Of a DNA stretch of 64,000 nt, positions 55,042-64,000 are shown one piece after another; position 1 is the stretch's first letter, and each line of letters opens with the position of its first letter. The position numbers and the translations under genes are program-made. Source of the DNA: an uncultured Paracoccaceae bacterium (GTDB taxonomy: Bacteria > Pseudomonadota > Alphaproteobacteria > Rhodobacterales > Rhodobacteraceae); contig CANMMF010000001.1 of assembly GCA_947498985.1 (NCBI GenBank), forward strand, positions 587,501 through 651,500, in the 5' to 3' direction. The notes below the pieces were generated by a model. That model made no database searches. It was not told the origin of the DNA and saw nothing but the letters and a program-made list of their open reading frames with translations.

Positions 55042-56084
55042 TGCAAAACACCATGCAGGCACTGGTCAAGGCCCGCGCCGCCGAAGGGCTCTGGCTGCAG
55101 AACGAGCCGCTGCCCGAGATCGGCCCCGACGATGTGCTGATCCGGGTCAACAAGACCGGCATCTGCGGCACCGACATCCATATCTGGAACTGGGACGACT
55201 GGGCGCAACGCACCGTGCCGGTGCCGCTGATCACCGGGCACGAGTTTGCCGGGGAGATCGTGGAGCTTGGGCGCAACGTGCAGGATCTGGCGCTGGGACA
55301 GCGCTGCTCCGGTGAGGGTCACCTCATTGGCAAGACCTCGCGCCAGAGCCGCGCGGGCAAGTTTCACCTCGACCCAGAGACCCGCGGCATCGGGGTGAAC
55401 GAACAGGGGGCTTTTGCCGAATACCTGCGTCTTCCCGCGTTCAACGTGGTGCCGTTGCCGGACGAGGTGGATGATGAGATCGGCGCGATTCTCGACCCGC
55501 TGGGCAATGCGGTCCACACCGCGCTCAGCTTCGATCTGGTGGGTGAGGACGTGCTTGTCACCGGCGCGGGCCCCATCGGGATCATGGCCGCTGCCGTCGC
55601 GCGGCATGTGGGCGCGCGAAATGTGGTGATCACCGATGTGAATGACGACCGGCTGGCGCTGGCCGCACGGGTCTGCGACTGCGTGCCGGTCAATGTCGCG
55701 AAAGAGGATCTGGCGGACACCAAGGCGCAGCTGAAGCTCAAACAGGGCTTCGATGTGGGGCTTGAGATGTCAGGCAACCAGGCCGCGCTCGACCAGATGG
55801 TCGAGGCGCTGGTGATGGGCGGGCGCATCGCGCTGCTGGGCATTCCGCCGGGCAAATCGCCGGTGGACTGGAGCCGCATCGTGTTCAAGGCGATCACCAT
55901 CAAGGGGGTCTATGGCCGCGAGATTTTCGAGACCTGGTACAAGATGATCGCGATGCTGGAAAACGGGCTGGATGTGCGCCACGTGATCACCCACCGCTTT
56001 GGCGTTGCCGATTTTGCGGAGGGCTTTGCCGCCATGCGGTCGGGCAACAGCGGCAAGGTGGTGCTGGACTGGCGCAAGGGGTGA
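55041..56084 (+). CDS. tdh: L-threonine 3-dehydrogenase
   Basis: A 347-residue zinc- and NAD-dependent dehydrogenase that oxidises threonine to 2-amino-3-ketobutyrate, the substrate of Kbl. GICGTDIHIWNWD and GHEFAGEIVELG carry the catalytic zinc ligands; GAGPIGIMAAAVA is the NAD loop. Standard length. Confidence 0.97.
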   Translation: MQNTMQALVKARAAEGLWLQNEPLPEIGPDDVLIRVNKTGICGTDIHIWNWDDWAQRTVPVPLITGHEFAGEIVELGRNVQDLALGQRCSGEGHLIGKTSRQSRAGKFHLDPETRGIGVNEQGAFAEYLRLPAFNVVPLPDEVDDEIGAILDPLGNAVHTALSFDLVGEDVLVTGAGPIGIMAAAVARHVGARNVVITDVNDDRLALAARVCDCVPVNVAKEDLADTKAQLKLKQGFDVGLEMSGNQAALDQMVEALVMGGRIALLGIPPGKSPVDWSRIVFKAITIKGVYGREIFETWYKMIAMLENGLDVRHVITHRFGVADFAEGFAAMRSGNSGKVVLDWRKG

Positions 56085-56618
56085 GGGACGGGGACACGAC
56101 CTGCGGGATGCGTCAAACCGGCTGCGGCTTCACGACCGGCAGGTCCGCTGATCCAGCCGACCAGGGCGCCTGACGAAATACCTGACACGTTGCGCATCAT
56201 GTAGCGTGTTGAAATCCCTGATTTCAGGCAGCGATACTTGGTTCAGGTTTTTGCATGACGCGTTAAGACGCATCCGGCGGGCCGGCACCCAGTCAGTCAG
56301 GAAGCAACCGCCCGCAACACCAGCCTGATCTCACCCCGGGCCGTCAGCGGATGTGACCGAAGCCATCCCGGCACCAGCGTCGCATTCTTTTATCTTTGCG
56401 ATGGCCCCTGCGGCGGTCTGGGGGAGGGCGTGGCGGATCTGCTGCGGCCCAGGAGCCATGCAATCCGCTTCAGCAAAGGTCTCTCCCCCTCCGGCGACAA
56501 ACCGCGTGGCGGCACGTGAGGGCGCGTGCCGTCATCGAGATGTTTGCGCACCGGATCGCGCCATTGAGAGCCATGATCTTCCATGCCTCCTCAATAGCCA
56601 CAGAGCCCTTACAAAACG
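56085..56618. other. Gene-free stretch of 534 bases between convergent genes
   Basis: No gene I can support. It holds the nested palindromes TGAAATC-CCT-GATTTCA (56210-56226) and CCTGA-TT-TCAGG (56218-56229), and a long-range GACCTGC/GCAGGTC pair (56098-56104 and 56139-56145). No T-run terminator is visible for tdh or the MscS gene. The second half is GC-rich with open frames lacking protein character. It may be a decayed gene or an untranslated regulatory stretch. Confidence 0.5.
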
Positions 56619-57986
56619 TTAATCGCCAGCCTTTTCCGGGCCTCTGCCGCGCGACAGGGTTAATGACGACTGGTCCAGCATCTTGACCTCGCGCTGCGGG
56701 AACGGGATCGAGATATCATGCGCCTGGAACGCGTCCCAAAGCGCCAGATAGACATTGCCGCGAATGTTGGTGAGCCCGCCCGTGGGATCGCGGATCCAGA
56801 ACCGCAGGATATAGTCGACGCTGCTGTCGCCGAAACCCACGATATGACACACCGGCGGGCGGTCCTTCAGGACCCGGCTGGTGCCCGCAGCGGCCTCGAT
56901 GGCGATCTTGCGCACCAGATGCGGATCGTCGCCATAGGCCGTGCCGAAATAGATATCGAGCCGGACAAAATCGTTGGAATGCGACCAGTTGACCACCTGC
57001 CCGGTGATCAGATCCTCGTTCGGGATGAGGTATTCCTTGCCGTCCCTCGTGGTGATCGAGACGTAGCGCGCGCCAAGGCTGTTGATCCAGCCGAAGGTCT
57101 CACCGAGGCTGATGACATCGCCGGGCTTGATCGATTTGTCGAGCAGGATGATCACACCGCTCACAAGGTTGGAGACGACCTTTTGCAAGCCGAACCCCAG
57201 GCCCACGCCGATGGCGCCAGACAGCACCGCAAGCCCTGTCAGATCGACACCGACCAGCTTCAGCCCGATGAAGAACGCCGCACCGTAAAGCAGCACCTGC
57301 AGGAACTTGACCGCAAGCACCTGCATGCTGGGGCTGATATCTTCGTTGCGGCGGATGCTGGCCGCGCTCGAGGTTGCCAGGAACCGCGCGGCGGTGATCA
57401 GGATCGCCAGCATCAGTACCGCATTGAGCAGCAGCCAGAGCGACAGCCGCGTCTCTCCGATGCTGACCGCGAGCCCGTCGAGCAATGCGCGCGCCTCTGC
57501 CGTCAGCCCGAGGATCGACAGCGTCACCCAGATCCACGCGCCATAGCGCGCAGAGGCCCGCAGCAGCGGGTTGGTGATCAGCCGGGTCGCAAAGGCGATA
57601 AAGAGCCAGGCGGTCGAGAGATTGGCGAAGATCGCCAGCAGGTAGCTGCGCGAGGGCCAGGTTGTCTCTCGCATGATCCAGACGGTGATCCAGATCAGCA
57701 GCACAAAGAGGATCATCTGCAACCGGCGCTGCACGATCAGCCCCAGCCGCAACCGCCATTTCGGCCAGCCCGAGCGGCTGCGCAGATAGGCGTCAAGACG
57801 CGGCCGCAGGAGCCGCGCCAGCAGCCATGCGCTCACCAGAACACCCGCGGCGATGGCGATCTGATACGCCATCCACGGCCGCAGCAGGTTCTCCAGCAGC
57901 ACTTGCGCCTGCGTGAAGAACACCTCTACGGCGCTCTGGATCGCGGCCTGTGTCGGATCAACGGGGGCTTGTTCGTCGGGGTTCAT
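56619..57986 (-). CDS. MscS-family mechanosensitive channel
   Basis: A 455-residue membrane protein. Several helices (about 40-65, 85-105, 115-140, 180-200, 225-245) precede the pore helix region LSGAIGVGLGFGLQKVVSNLVSGVIILLDKSIKPGD, typical of MscS, and a cytoplasmic beta/alpha vestibule with VSITTRDGKEYLIPNEDLI. It should open under membrane tension and release solutes on osmotic downshock. Confidence 0.94.
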   Translation of the reverse strand: MNPDEQAPVDPTQAAIQSAVEVFFTQAQVLLENLLRPWMAYQIAIAAGVLVSAWLLARLLRPRLDAYLRSRSGWPKWRLRLGLIVQRRLQMILFVLLIWITVWIMRETTWPSRSYLLAIFANLSTAWLFIAFATRLITNPLLRASARYGAWIWVTLSILGLTAEARALLDGLAVSIGETRLSLWLLLNAVLMLAILITAARFLATSSAASIRRNEDISPSMQVLAVKFLQVLLYGAAFFIGLKLVGVDLTGLAVLSGAIGVGLGFGLQKVVSNLVSGVIILLDKSIKPGDVISLGETFGWINSLGARYVSITTRDGKEYLIPNEDLITGQVVNWSHSNDFVRLDIYFGTAYGDDPHLVRKIAIEAAAGTSRVLKDRPPVCHIVGFGDSSVDYILRFWIRDPTGGLTNIRGNVYLALWDAFQAHDISIPFPQREVKMLDQSSLTLSRGRGPEKAGD

Positions 57987-58044
57987 CGGCGCCTTGTCTT
58001 GCCAGGCTCAGCATGGCACCCCGACGCCGCGCGGGCAAGCGCGC

Positions 58045-58164
58045 TCAGGGCGCGTGCACGGTCACGCTCGACGCCGCATCGCCGGAGTCGGCGTTCACGG
58101 AAATCGCCGCCGCGAGCAAAACGGCGATCAATCCGGCGTTCAAAAGGTTCAGCGTGCTTTTCAT
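58045..58164 (-). CDS. Small exported or membrane peptide (39 residues)
   Basis: Begins MKSTLNLLNAGLIAVLLAAA, a good membrane or signal helix, followed by ISVNADSGDAASSVTVHAP. It sits 58 bases upstream of the MscS gene on the same strand. The ribosome-binding site is weak. Family unknown. Confidence 0.45.
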   Translation of the reverse strand: MKSTLNLLNAGLIAVLLAAAISVNADSGDAASSVTVHAP

Positions 58165-58466
58165 CGGTCCATGGCTCTCGACTCGGAAGCTACGCATAAA
58201 GGGATCCGCGCCCTCCGCTGCAATGCGACATTTTGGGCTTTGGCGCATTTCCCGCCGGAGTATGGCGCACCCGAAACGCTTGCGAGCGGCGCGCGAAGCC
58301 TGTATCTGCTCGGCCCATGACGCTTTTTCTCGATCAGGCTGACCGCGCGCGTCTGCGCGAACGCTTCTTCGGCGCGGCCCGCACCGTTCTGGCCCGCCTA
58401 TAAGCGGCCCGCGCGCCTGCCGCGTCTTGAGTTCTGCCACATTTCCATAGCAACGGGAGAGGACCG
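58165..58466. other. Intergenic region before leuC (302 bases)
   Basis: Contains a short plus-strand open frame (58318-58404) and the leuC ribosome-binding site GGGAGAGGA. No leucine-rich leader peptide and no attenuator-type terminator is visible before leuC. Confidence 0.5.
58318..58404 (+). CDS. Possible 28-residue micro-protein upstream of leuC
   Basis: An ATG-to-TAA frame encoding a basic, amphipathic peptide (QADRARLRERFFGAA in its middle). No clear ribosome-binding site and no family known to me. Listed because it is the only frame in the leuC leader with a start, a stop and protein-like composition. Confidence 0.25.
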
Positions 58467-59885
58467 ATGTCCCCCAAAACGCTCTATGACAAGATCTGGG
58501 ATGCCCATGTCGTTCACGAAGACGACGACGGCACCTGCCTGCTCTATATCGACCGCCACCTTGTGCACGAAGTGACCTCGCCGCAGGCTTTCGAGGGTCT
58601 GCGCATGACCGGCCGCAAGGTCCGCGCGCCCGAACGCACCATCGCGGTGCCCGACCACAACGTGCCGACCACCGCCGACCGCGTTGACGGGATCGACAAC
58701 GAGGAAAGCCGCATTCAGGTCGAGGCGCTCGACAAGAACGTGCGCGAGTTCGGCCTGATGAATTACTACGAGATGAACGATATCCGCCAGGGCATCGTAC
58801 ATATCGTCGGCCCCGAACAGGGCTGGACCCTGCCGGGCATGACCGTGGTCTGCGGCGACAGCCACACCGCCACCCATGGCGCGTTTGGCAGCCTCGCCCA
58901 TGGCATCGGCACTTCCGAGGTGGAGCATGTGCTGGCGACGCAGACGCTGATCCAGAAGAAATCCAAGAACATGAAGGTGGAGATCACCGGCAAGCTGGCG
59001 CCGGGTGTGACCGCCAAGGACATCACGCTCTCGGTAATCGGAGAGACCGGCACCGCCGGCGGCACCGGCTACGTGATCGAGTATTGCGGAGAGGCGATCC
59101 GCGCGCTTTCCATGGAAGGCCGTATGACGGTCTGCAACATGGCCATCGAAGGCGGCGCGCGCGCCGGGCTCATCGCGCCGGACGAGACCACGTTTGCCTA
59201 TGTCAAAGGCCGCCCGCACGCCCCCAAGGGCGCGCAGTGGGAGGCCGCCCTGGCCTGGTGGAAGACCCTTTATTCCGACGATGACGCGGCCTGGGACAAG
59301 GTCATCACCATCCGCGGCGAAGATATCGCGCCGGTTGTGACCTGGGGCACCTCGCCCGAAGACGTTCTGCCGATCACCGGCAAGGTGCCTGCGGCCTCCG
59401 ATTTCACCGGCGGCAAGGTGGGGGCGGCGGAGCGCTCGCTCGACTACATGGGTCTCACCCCCGGCACCCCGCTGGCGGAGATCCCCATTGACGCCGTCTT
59501 CATCGGCTCCTGCACCAATGGCCGGATCGAGGATCTGCGCGCCGCCGCCGAGATCCTGCGCGGCAAACGCGTCAAGGACGGGGTGCGCGCGATGATCGTG
59601 CCCGGCTCCGGCCTCGTGCGTGCGCAGGCCGAAGAAGAGGGGCTGGCGGATGTCTTCAAGGAGGCCGGATTCGAGTGGCGCCTTGCGGGCTGCTCGATGT
59701 GCCTTGCGATGAACCCCGACCAGCTGGCCCCCGGCGAACGCTGTGCGGCCACCTCGAACCGCAACTTCGAAGGCCGCCAGGGCCGCGGTGGCCGCACCCA
59801 CCTGATGTCCCCCGCCATGGCCGCCGCCGCGGCTGTGACCGGGCGGTTGACGGATGTGCGCGAGATGATGGGAGAGATGGCGTAG
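58467..59885 (+). CDS. leuC: 3-isopropylmalate dehydratase, large subunit
   Basis: A 472-residue aconitase-family subunit for leucine synthesis, isomerising 2- to 3-isopropylmalate with LeuD. The [4Fe-4S] cysteines are in GSCTNGR and [21 protein letters not shown] is diagnostic. Start ATG with GGGAGAGGA upstream. Confidence 0.98.
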   Translation: MSPKTLYDKIWDAHVVHEDDDGTCLLYIDRHLVHEVTSPQAFEGLRMTGRKVRAPERTIAVPDHNVPTTADRVDGIDNEESRIQVEALDKNVREFGLMNYYEMNDIRQGIVHIVGPEQGWTLPGMTVVCGDSHTATHGAFGSLAHGIGTSEVEHVLATQTLIQKKSKNMKVEITGKLAPGVTAKDITLSVIGETGTAGGTGYVIEYCGEAIRALSMEGRMTVCNMAIEGGARAGLIAPDETTFAYVKGRPHAPKGAQWEAALAWWKTLYSDDDAAWDKVITIRGEDIAPVVTWGTSPEDVLPITGKVPAASDFTGGKVGAAERSLDYMGLTPGTPLAEIPIDAVFIGSCTNGRIEDLRAAAEILRGKRVKDGVRAMIVPGSGLVRAQAEEEGLADVFKEAGFEWRLAGCSMCLAMNPDQLAPGERCAATSNRNFEGRQGRGGRTHLMSPAMAAAAAVTGRLTDVREMMGEMA

Positions 59886-60033
59886 CGCGGGGTTCACCCG
59901 CGCCGACCCAGACAATCAAAGCAACCGTCCGGCAGGAACGCAAACCGCCAGCATCCGCAATACCGCCCCAAGCGATGCGCCCCGGTTCACGTTCCGTCCG
60001 GCACCCGCCCTTCCGGCCCAAGGAGGCCCCGAC

Positions 60034-60639
60034 ATGGACAAATTCGAAAAACTCACCGGCATCGCCGCGCCGATGCCGCTCGTCAATATCGACACCGACA
60101 TGCTGATCCCCAAGCAGTTCCTCAAGACCATCAAGCGCTCCGGTCTTGGCGTGAACCTCTTTGACGAGATGCGCTACAATCAGGACGGCACGGAAAAGCC
60201 CGATTTCGTGCTCAACCAGCCGCAATACCGCGACACGGAGATCCTCGTGGCCGGTGACAATTTCGGCTGCGGGTCGAGCCGCGAGCACGCACCCTGGGCG
60301 CTGAAGGATTTCGGCATCCGCGCGATCATCTCCACGTCTTTTGCCGACATTTTCTACAACAACTGCTTCAAGAACGGCCTGCTGCCCATCGCGCTGCCCG
60401 CCGAGGCGGTCGAGGTGCTGATGAAGGATGCCGAGAAAGGCTCCAACGCGCGCATGACCGTCGACCTGGAGGCGCAGACGGTGACCACCTCGGATGGCGA
60501 AAGCTTTTCCTTCGAGATCGACAGCTTCAAGAAGCATTGCCTGCTGAACGGTCTCGACGACATCGGGCTGTCGATGGAAAAGGCGCCCGCAATCGACACA
60601 TACGAGGCGCAGGCCGCCCAGGCGCGCCCCTGGGTCTGA
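60034..60639 (+). CDS. leuD: 3-isopropylmalate dehydratase, small subunit
   Basis: A 201-residue swivelling domain, partner of Leu[29 protein letters not shown] and [11 protein letters not shown] are the family markers. AAGGAGG lies upstream of the ATG. It is separated from leuC by 148 bases with no gene, longer than usual for this pair, but the same transcript is likely. Confidence 0.98.
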   Translation: MDKFEKLTGIAAPMPLVNIDTDMLIPKQFLKTIKRSGLGVNLFDEMRYNQDGTEKPDFVLNQPQYRDTEILVAGDNFGCGSSREHAPWALKDFGIRAIISTSFADIFYNNCFKNGLLPIALPAEAVEVLMKDAEKGSNARMTVDLEAQTVTTSDGESFSFEIDSFKKHCLLNGLDDIGLSMEKAPAIDTYEAQAAQARPWV

Positions 60640-61000
60640 TCCCGGAAATTCCGGGTGCGTGGCCCGCCGATTGTTTCGGGCCACGCCCTAAAGGTTAAGC
60701 TTAATGACTGCTTTACAGGCATAAGCTGCAGATCTTTTGTGGCGGATTTTCGTTGATCCCCAATATGTTGCGGTCCCGGTGTAGGACGCCACAAAGACGA
60801 CCTCAAAATGATGCAATCGCGCACCATCTCCTCCCTGAATTGGCCCCATATCTGAGCAAGCGTCCCCTCACTATTGTCGCGTTGGGCGAATGAGGGCAAA
60901 AGTTGGGCAAGAATGAGGCAGCCCGCCACAATTGGCGGACACGATTGGGAACAAGGGTTCGGCATTGCACCGCGCCCGTCCGGATCGAGAGGACAGAGCA
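60640..61000. other. Intergenic region of 361 bases between leuD and the next membrane-protein gene
   Basis: Besides the hairpins after leuD it holds an inverted repeat CCGCCA-CAAT-TGGCGG (60923-60938), 62 bases before the next start codon, which could be an operator or an mRNA hairpin. No protein-coding gene is supported. Confidence 0.5.
60641..60685 (+). terminator. Two hairpins after leuD, probable terminator without a T run
   Basis: CCCGGAA-A-TTCCGGG (60641-60655) directly after the stop, then CGTGGCCCG/CGGGCCACG (60658-60666 and 60677-60685, 10-base loop). Strong stems but followed by CCCTAAAGG, not T's. Confidence 0.45.
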
Positions 61001-61837
61001 GTGATCAAGCGTATGGTGGCCGCGGCCGCTCGGGCCTTTCTTGTCGCATTGCTGATCGCGATGCCGGCCATGATGCTGCCCGGCGTGACCTCGGACACCG
61101 CGCAGATGGTTGCCCTTCTGGCGCTGATCGCCTCGGTGCTGACCTTTGTCGAATATGTCGCCGAATACCCCTCGCTGATCGAGTTCCGCGACGCCGCTCC
61201 GTTCAACCGCATGCGGTTCCTGGCGCTGTTTGCGACGATCCTGCTGCTGTCGCTGATCGCCCGCGGAGAGGTCTATCCCACCGGCCTCAGCCAGACCTTG
61301 TCCGCCATGGGCCATTCCATTGGCGATGCGATGGATTTCCCGTTCTCGCCGGTGCGCCTGATGGTGCTGATGGCGCCCGAAGGCGCCTCGGCCGCCGATC
61401 TCACGCTGCTGCGCACCCATGCGGGGCTTGCCTATCTGGTATCGCTGATGACGCTGCTGGTGTTTGTCGCCACCGTGCGCCTGCTCAGCTGGCCGATCCG
61501 CCACGGCGCGTTCAATTTCTGGGTCAACCTTCCGCTTTTTGACCCGACCGCGGGTGGTGACGTCCTGCGCCGTCTCAAGCGCGACAGTCACGTTAACGTT
61601 GCCTTAGGCTTTCTGCTGCCATTCTTGATCCCGGCGGTTCTGAAACTGGCGTCGGAATATGCCTATCCGATGTCCATGGACGATCCGCAGACGATGATCT
61701 GGATGATGACCGCATGGGCCTTTTTGCCAGCAAGCCTGATCATGCGGGGTGTCGCATTGATGCGCATCGCCGACCTGATAGAGGAAAAGCGCCGCCGCGC
61801 CTATGCGCTGGCAGAGCTTCAGGCGCAGGCCGTCTGA
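61001..61837 (+). CDS. Polytopic membrane protein of unknown function
   Basis: A 278-residue protein with about six hydrophobic helices (near 6-28, 30-48, 64-82, 135-160, 200-218, 235-255). I do not recognise a family. Start GTG at 61001 with GAGAGGA upstream; ATG 61013 is an alternative. Its stop overlaps the probable CTG start of the next gene, suggesting coupled translation. Confidence 0.8.
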   Translation: MIKRMVAAAARAFLVALLIAMPAMMLPGVTSDTAQMVALLALIASVLTFVEYVAEYPSLIEFRDAAPFNRMRFLALFATILLLSLIARGEVYPTGLSQTLSAMGHSIGDAMDFPFSPVRLMVLMAPEGASAADLTLLRTHAGLAYLVSLMTLLVFVATVRLLSWPIRHGAFNFWVNLPLFDPTAGGDVLRRLKRDSHVNVALGFLLPFLIPAVLKLASEYAYPMSMDDPQTMIWMMTAWAFLPASLIMRGVALMRIADLIEEKRRRAYALAELQAQAV

Positions 61838-62790
61838 CAGGCATTCTCAGTGTTGTAATCCTGACCTTGTTGATGGCGCCCGTCGCCGCCGAGCCGCTGC
61901 GCGTCGCCACATGGGCGGGGGATTTCAACCGCAAGGGCCCGGGCCTCATGCTCCGGGAACTCACGCGCGAGGACCCGGTACCGGGGGTGGAGACGCTCCG
62001 CAAAGCCGCGCCCGACATCCTGCTGCTCACAAATATCGACTATGATGCGCGCCTCGTGACGCTGCGCGCCCTCGCCGACCGGATCGAACCGGGCCGGTAT
62101 CCGCATCTCTTTGCGGCGCGGCCCAACACCGGATTGCCCACCGGCCTCGATCTTGACGGGGATGGCCGTCTGGGCGGGCCACGCGACGCGCAGGGATATG
62201 GCTGGTTTTCCGGGCAGGGCGGGCAGGCCCTGCTGTCGCGCTGGCCGCTGTCCTTGCGCGTCGATCACTCCGACTTGCTCTGGCGTGACCTGCCCGGCAG
62301 CGCCATCCGGGCCGACGACACTGGCCACGACATCCAGCGCCTGTCGAGCTCGGCGCATTGGGCGGTCGATGTGCAGCACCCGGGTGGCACGTTCACGTTG
62401 CTGACGCTTTCGGCGACGCCGCCGGTTTTCGACGGGCCCGAGGATCGCAACGGGCGGCGTAACCGCGACGAGGTTCTGCTCTGGCGCCATGTTCTTGATG
62501 GCCGGTTGGGGGCGGCGCCGCCGGGTGAGGTGATCCTGCTGGGCAATTTCAACCTCGACCCGGATACCGGGGACGGGTTGCGCGAGGTGATGCAACAGGT
62601 GCTGGCCGACCCGCGCCTGCAGGATCCGCTGCCGGGCCTGCCGACGGTCACATGGCGCAGGGTCGGGCCGATGCGCGTGAGCTACGCGCTGCCTTCGCGC
62701 GGATTCACGATCCGCGATGCCGGTGTCACGCCGCCGGAAGAGAATGCCGGCCCGCACGGCCTCGTCTGGGTCGATCTGAGCCTGCGGTGA
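61834..62790 (+). CDS. Endonuclease/exonuclease/phosphatase-fold protein, exported
   Basis: A protein of about 318 residues. It opens with a hydrophobic signal segment (GILSVVILTLLMAPVAA, cleavage near AAEPL), then LRVATWAGDFNRKGPG, a TNIDYDA strand, LLGNFNLDPDTGDG and HGLVWVDLSL, the EEP fold. It is likely periplasmic and cleaves a phosphoester; substrate unknown. No ATG, GTG or TTG lies in a suitable place before the signal segment, so I infer CTG at 61834, overlapping the upstream stop; an ATG at 61714 would begin deep inside the upstream gene. Confidence 0.75.
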   Translation: MTGILSVVILTLLMAPVAAEPLRVATWAGDFNRKGPGLMLRELTREDPVPGVETLRKAAPDILLLTNIDYDARLVTLRALADRIEPGRYPHLFAARPNTGLPTGLDLDGDGRLGGPRDAQGYGWFSGQGGQALLSRWPLSLRVDHSDLLWRDLPGSAIRADDTGHDIQRLSSSAHWAVDVQHPGGTFTLLTLSATPPVFDGPEDRNGRRNRDEVLLWRHVLDGRLGAAPPGEVILLGNFNLDPDTGDGLREVMQQVLADPRLQDPLPGLPTVTWRRVGPMRVSYALPSRGFTIRDAGVTPPEENAGPHGLVWVDLSLR

Positions 62791-63649
62791 CCACCGGCGC
62801 GACCGCGTCCGCAATCGCGTCCTCAACCGGTGTCGGCCTGAAATCGGGCAGCCAGTCTGCCAGCGCCTGCCCGTCCAGCCGGTGCGGCGTGTCCCAGAGA
62901 TAGCGCATTTCGACCAGATGCCGCGCCATCTTCCAGACCGGCTGCGCGAGGTAAAGCGGCGCCCAGGTCATCCGCTTGACACGCACCGGGCGATCCAGCG
63001 CCTGTGCGGCCAGTTCCGCCAGTTCCTCGCCGCTGAGCGTGTAGCCGGGGAAGGGAATATCGGCAAAGCGCGGCAGGCTCTCGCGCCGGTCGGCCAGCCC
63101 GACCGCGGCGGCGGCAAGATCGGGCAGGAAGGCCCAGGCATGCGGAATGTCGGTCCGGCCCGGATAGACCAGCCTGCCCTTGTTCAGCGGCGGTGCCATC
63201 ACCTTGTCGAACCAGTTACCCGACGCGGTGGTATCAAGGAAATCCCCCGCACGCAGCAGGATGACTCGCGTACCGGCGGATTTGTAGCGCGCCTCCATCG
63301 CGATGCGGATCCGCCCCAGCGCGTTTGTGGCACCATGGGCCGTGTCGGTGGAAAAGACCTCCGGCGCATCGGCACCGAAGACGTAGACATTGCCGGGCAG
63401 GATCACCGTGGCGTCGCTGATCCGGGCGGCGTCGATGACCTTTTCGGTCAAGCCGGGGACCTCGGTGGCCCAGTCCGGATAAGGCGGGTTCCAGCCGTTC
63501 ACGATAACATCAGCGCCCTCAGCCTCTTTCATCAGATCGCCGGTCCTGCGATTGTGCAGCCGCACTCTCCAGCCCTGGTTCCAGAACGCCTCTGCCGCAT
63601 GGCTGCCAAAGCGTCCGTTGCCTCCGAGGATCAGCACTGTACCGGTCAT
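62726..63649 (-). CDS. NAD(P)-binding epimerase/NmrA-like protein
   Basis: A 307-residue Rossmann-fold protein: VLILGGNGRFGSHAAEAF at the N-terminus, VILPGNVYVFGAD and PHAWAFLPDLAAA further on, typical of extended short-chain dehydrogenases acting as oxidoreductases or sensors. Substrate unknown. Start at 63649, eight bases after AAAGGA; the ATG two codons earlier is too close to it. Its 3' end overlaps the convergent upstream gene by 65 bases. Divergent from a LysR regulator, which probably controls it. Confidence 0.82.
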   Translation of the reverse strand: MTGTVLILGGNGRFGSHAAEAFWNQGWRVRLHNRRTGDLMKEAEGADVIVNGWNPPYPDWATEVPGLTEKVIDAARISDATVILPGNVYVFGADAPEVFSTDTAHGATNALGRIRIAMEARYKSAGTRVILLRAGDFLDTTASGNWFDKVMAPPLNKGRLVYPGRTDIPHAWAFLPDLAAAAVGLADRRESLPRFADIPFPGYTLSGEELAELAAQALDRPVRVKRMTWAPLYLAQPVWKMARHLVEMRYLWDTPHRLDGQALADWLPDFRPTPVEDAIADAVAPVVTAGSDRPRRGRAGRHSLPAA

Positions 63650-63699
63650 TCCCATGTCCTTTCATCGGTCTGCTGGAACTCTGCATCATTCAACTATGT

Positions 63700-63722
63700 C
63701 TGCGAATTGCCAAAATGCGCAG
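63700..63722. promoter_or_regulatory. LysR-type operator between the epimerase-like gene and lysR
   Basis: CTGCG (63700-63704) and CGCAG (63718-63722), a dyad with 13 bases between its arms, centred in the divergent region. A minus-strand promoter-like pair TTGGCA/AATGAT overlaps it. LysR proteins bind such dyads next to their target gene. Confidence 0.45.
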
Positions 63723-63741
63723 GTCATGTATTCATCTGTGT

Positions 63742-64000
63742 ATGGATGCCCTCTCCAAACTCGACTGGTCGCTGGTGCAGACGTTCCTGGCCGTGGCCGA
63801 AAGCGGGTCGCTTTCGGAAGCCGGACGCATGCTGGGGATATCGCAACCCACCGCCGGACGGCAGATCCGCCTGATCGAGGACAGCCTCAACGTATCGCTC
63901 TTTGTCCGCCAGCCCCGCGGCTTTGCGCTGACAGAGGCGGGCATGGCCCTGCTGCCGCATGCGCAGATGATGGCCGACGGGATGCGGGGCCTGTCGCTGG
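63742..64000 (+). CDS. LysR-family transcriptional regulator (cut by the window end)
   Basis: The first 86 codons are visible. They encode a LysR N-terminal helix-turn-helix: DWSLVQTFLAVAESGSLSEAG, then LGISQPTAGRQIRLIE and FVRQPRGFALTEAG. The effector-binding domain lies outside the window. Start ATG 63742; the ribosome-binding site is poor. Likely regulator of the divergent epimerase-like gene. Confidence 0.9.
   Translation, partial: MDALSKLDWSLVQTFLAVAESGSLSEAGRMLGISQPTAGRQIRLIEDSLNVSLFVRQPRGFALTEAGMALLPHAQMMADGMRGLSL

Noticed and set aside
56353-56622. An 89-codon frame in the gap after tdh
   Set aside because: No ribosome-binding site, composition like a chance GC-rich frame, and its end crosses into the stop region of the MscS gene.

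Overview
The window is GC-rich, densely packed DNA from an alphaproteobacterium of the Rhodobacteraceae (Roseobacter/Rhodobacter group). The support for this is gene content and order: a regB / senC / regA redox-signalling locus with RegB and RegA at the sizes known from Rhodobacter; a tsaE-amgK-murU-addB-addA-trxA string; hemD followed by an alphaproteobacterial Mic60 (mitofilin) gene and a HemY-type TPR gene; a TTAA-N7-TTAAC CtrA-type box; and a sigma-32-like promoter before hslVU. I cannot name the genus from the sequence alone.

Layout. 1-3453: end of a peptide/nickel-type ABC importer (permease tail, double ATPase, Tat-exported binding protein). 3505-7696: D-lyxose isomerase, HslVU protease, a kinase of the aminoglycoside phosphotransferase fold, thioredoxin. 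7763-16187: one tight minus-strand operon linking tRNA modification (TsaE), murein-sugar salvage (AmgK, MurU) and recombination (AddB, AddA). 16232-20714: redox control (a PAS protein without a transmitter domain, RegB, SenC, RegA). 20725-24141: GNAT, HD hydrolase, FkbM methyltransferase and S-adenosylhomocysteinase. 24159-26299: an operon of a PhyH dioxygenase, a PhnZ-like HD oxygenase and a thiopurine-type methyltransferase. 26541-31279: small conserved genes, EVE, YciI, gpsA, tsaD, hemD. 31336-34470: Mic60 and HemY, followed by a tRNA-Thr(CGU).

34777-43379 is the most unusual block: eight minus-strand genes, most of them overlapping or nearly touching, encode a Ser/Thr kinase, an FHA protein, a PP2C phosphatase, a P-loop protein with a degraded GTPase site, a large dynamin-like GTPase, a smaller dynamin-type GTPase, a roadblock/LC7-like protein and a protein I do not recognise. 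No secretion-system genes lie nearby. It reads as a self-contained phospho-signalling module controlling membrane-associated GTPases, and is my best candidate for an undescribed system.

43743-46961 carries a Tat-exported FAD oxidase with three small membrane or membrane-anchored companions. 47113-53669 holds four minus-strand hydrolases: patatin lipase, MBL-fold hydrolase, subtilisin-like protease with a 340-residue N-terminal extension, and an exported alpha/beta hydrolase. The first three form a candidate effector cassette. 53857-64000 returns to ordinary metabolism: threonine catabolism (kbl-tdh), an MscS channel, leucine biosynthesis (leuC, leuD), a membrane protein coupled to an exported endonuclease/phosphatase-fold protein, an NAD(P)-binding epimerase-like protein and a divergent, truncated LysR regulator. 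No CRISPR array, insertion sequence, rRNA or intact prophage was seen.
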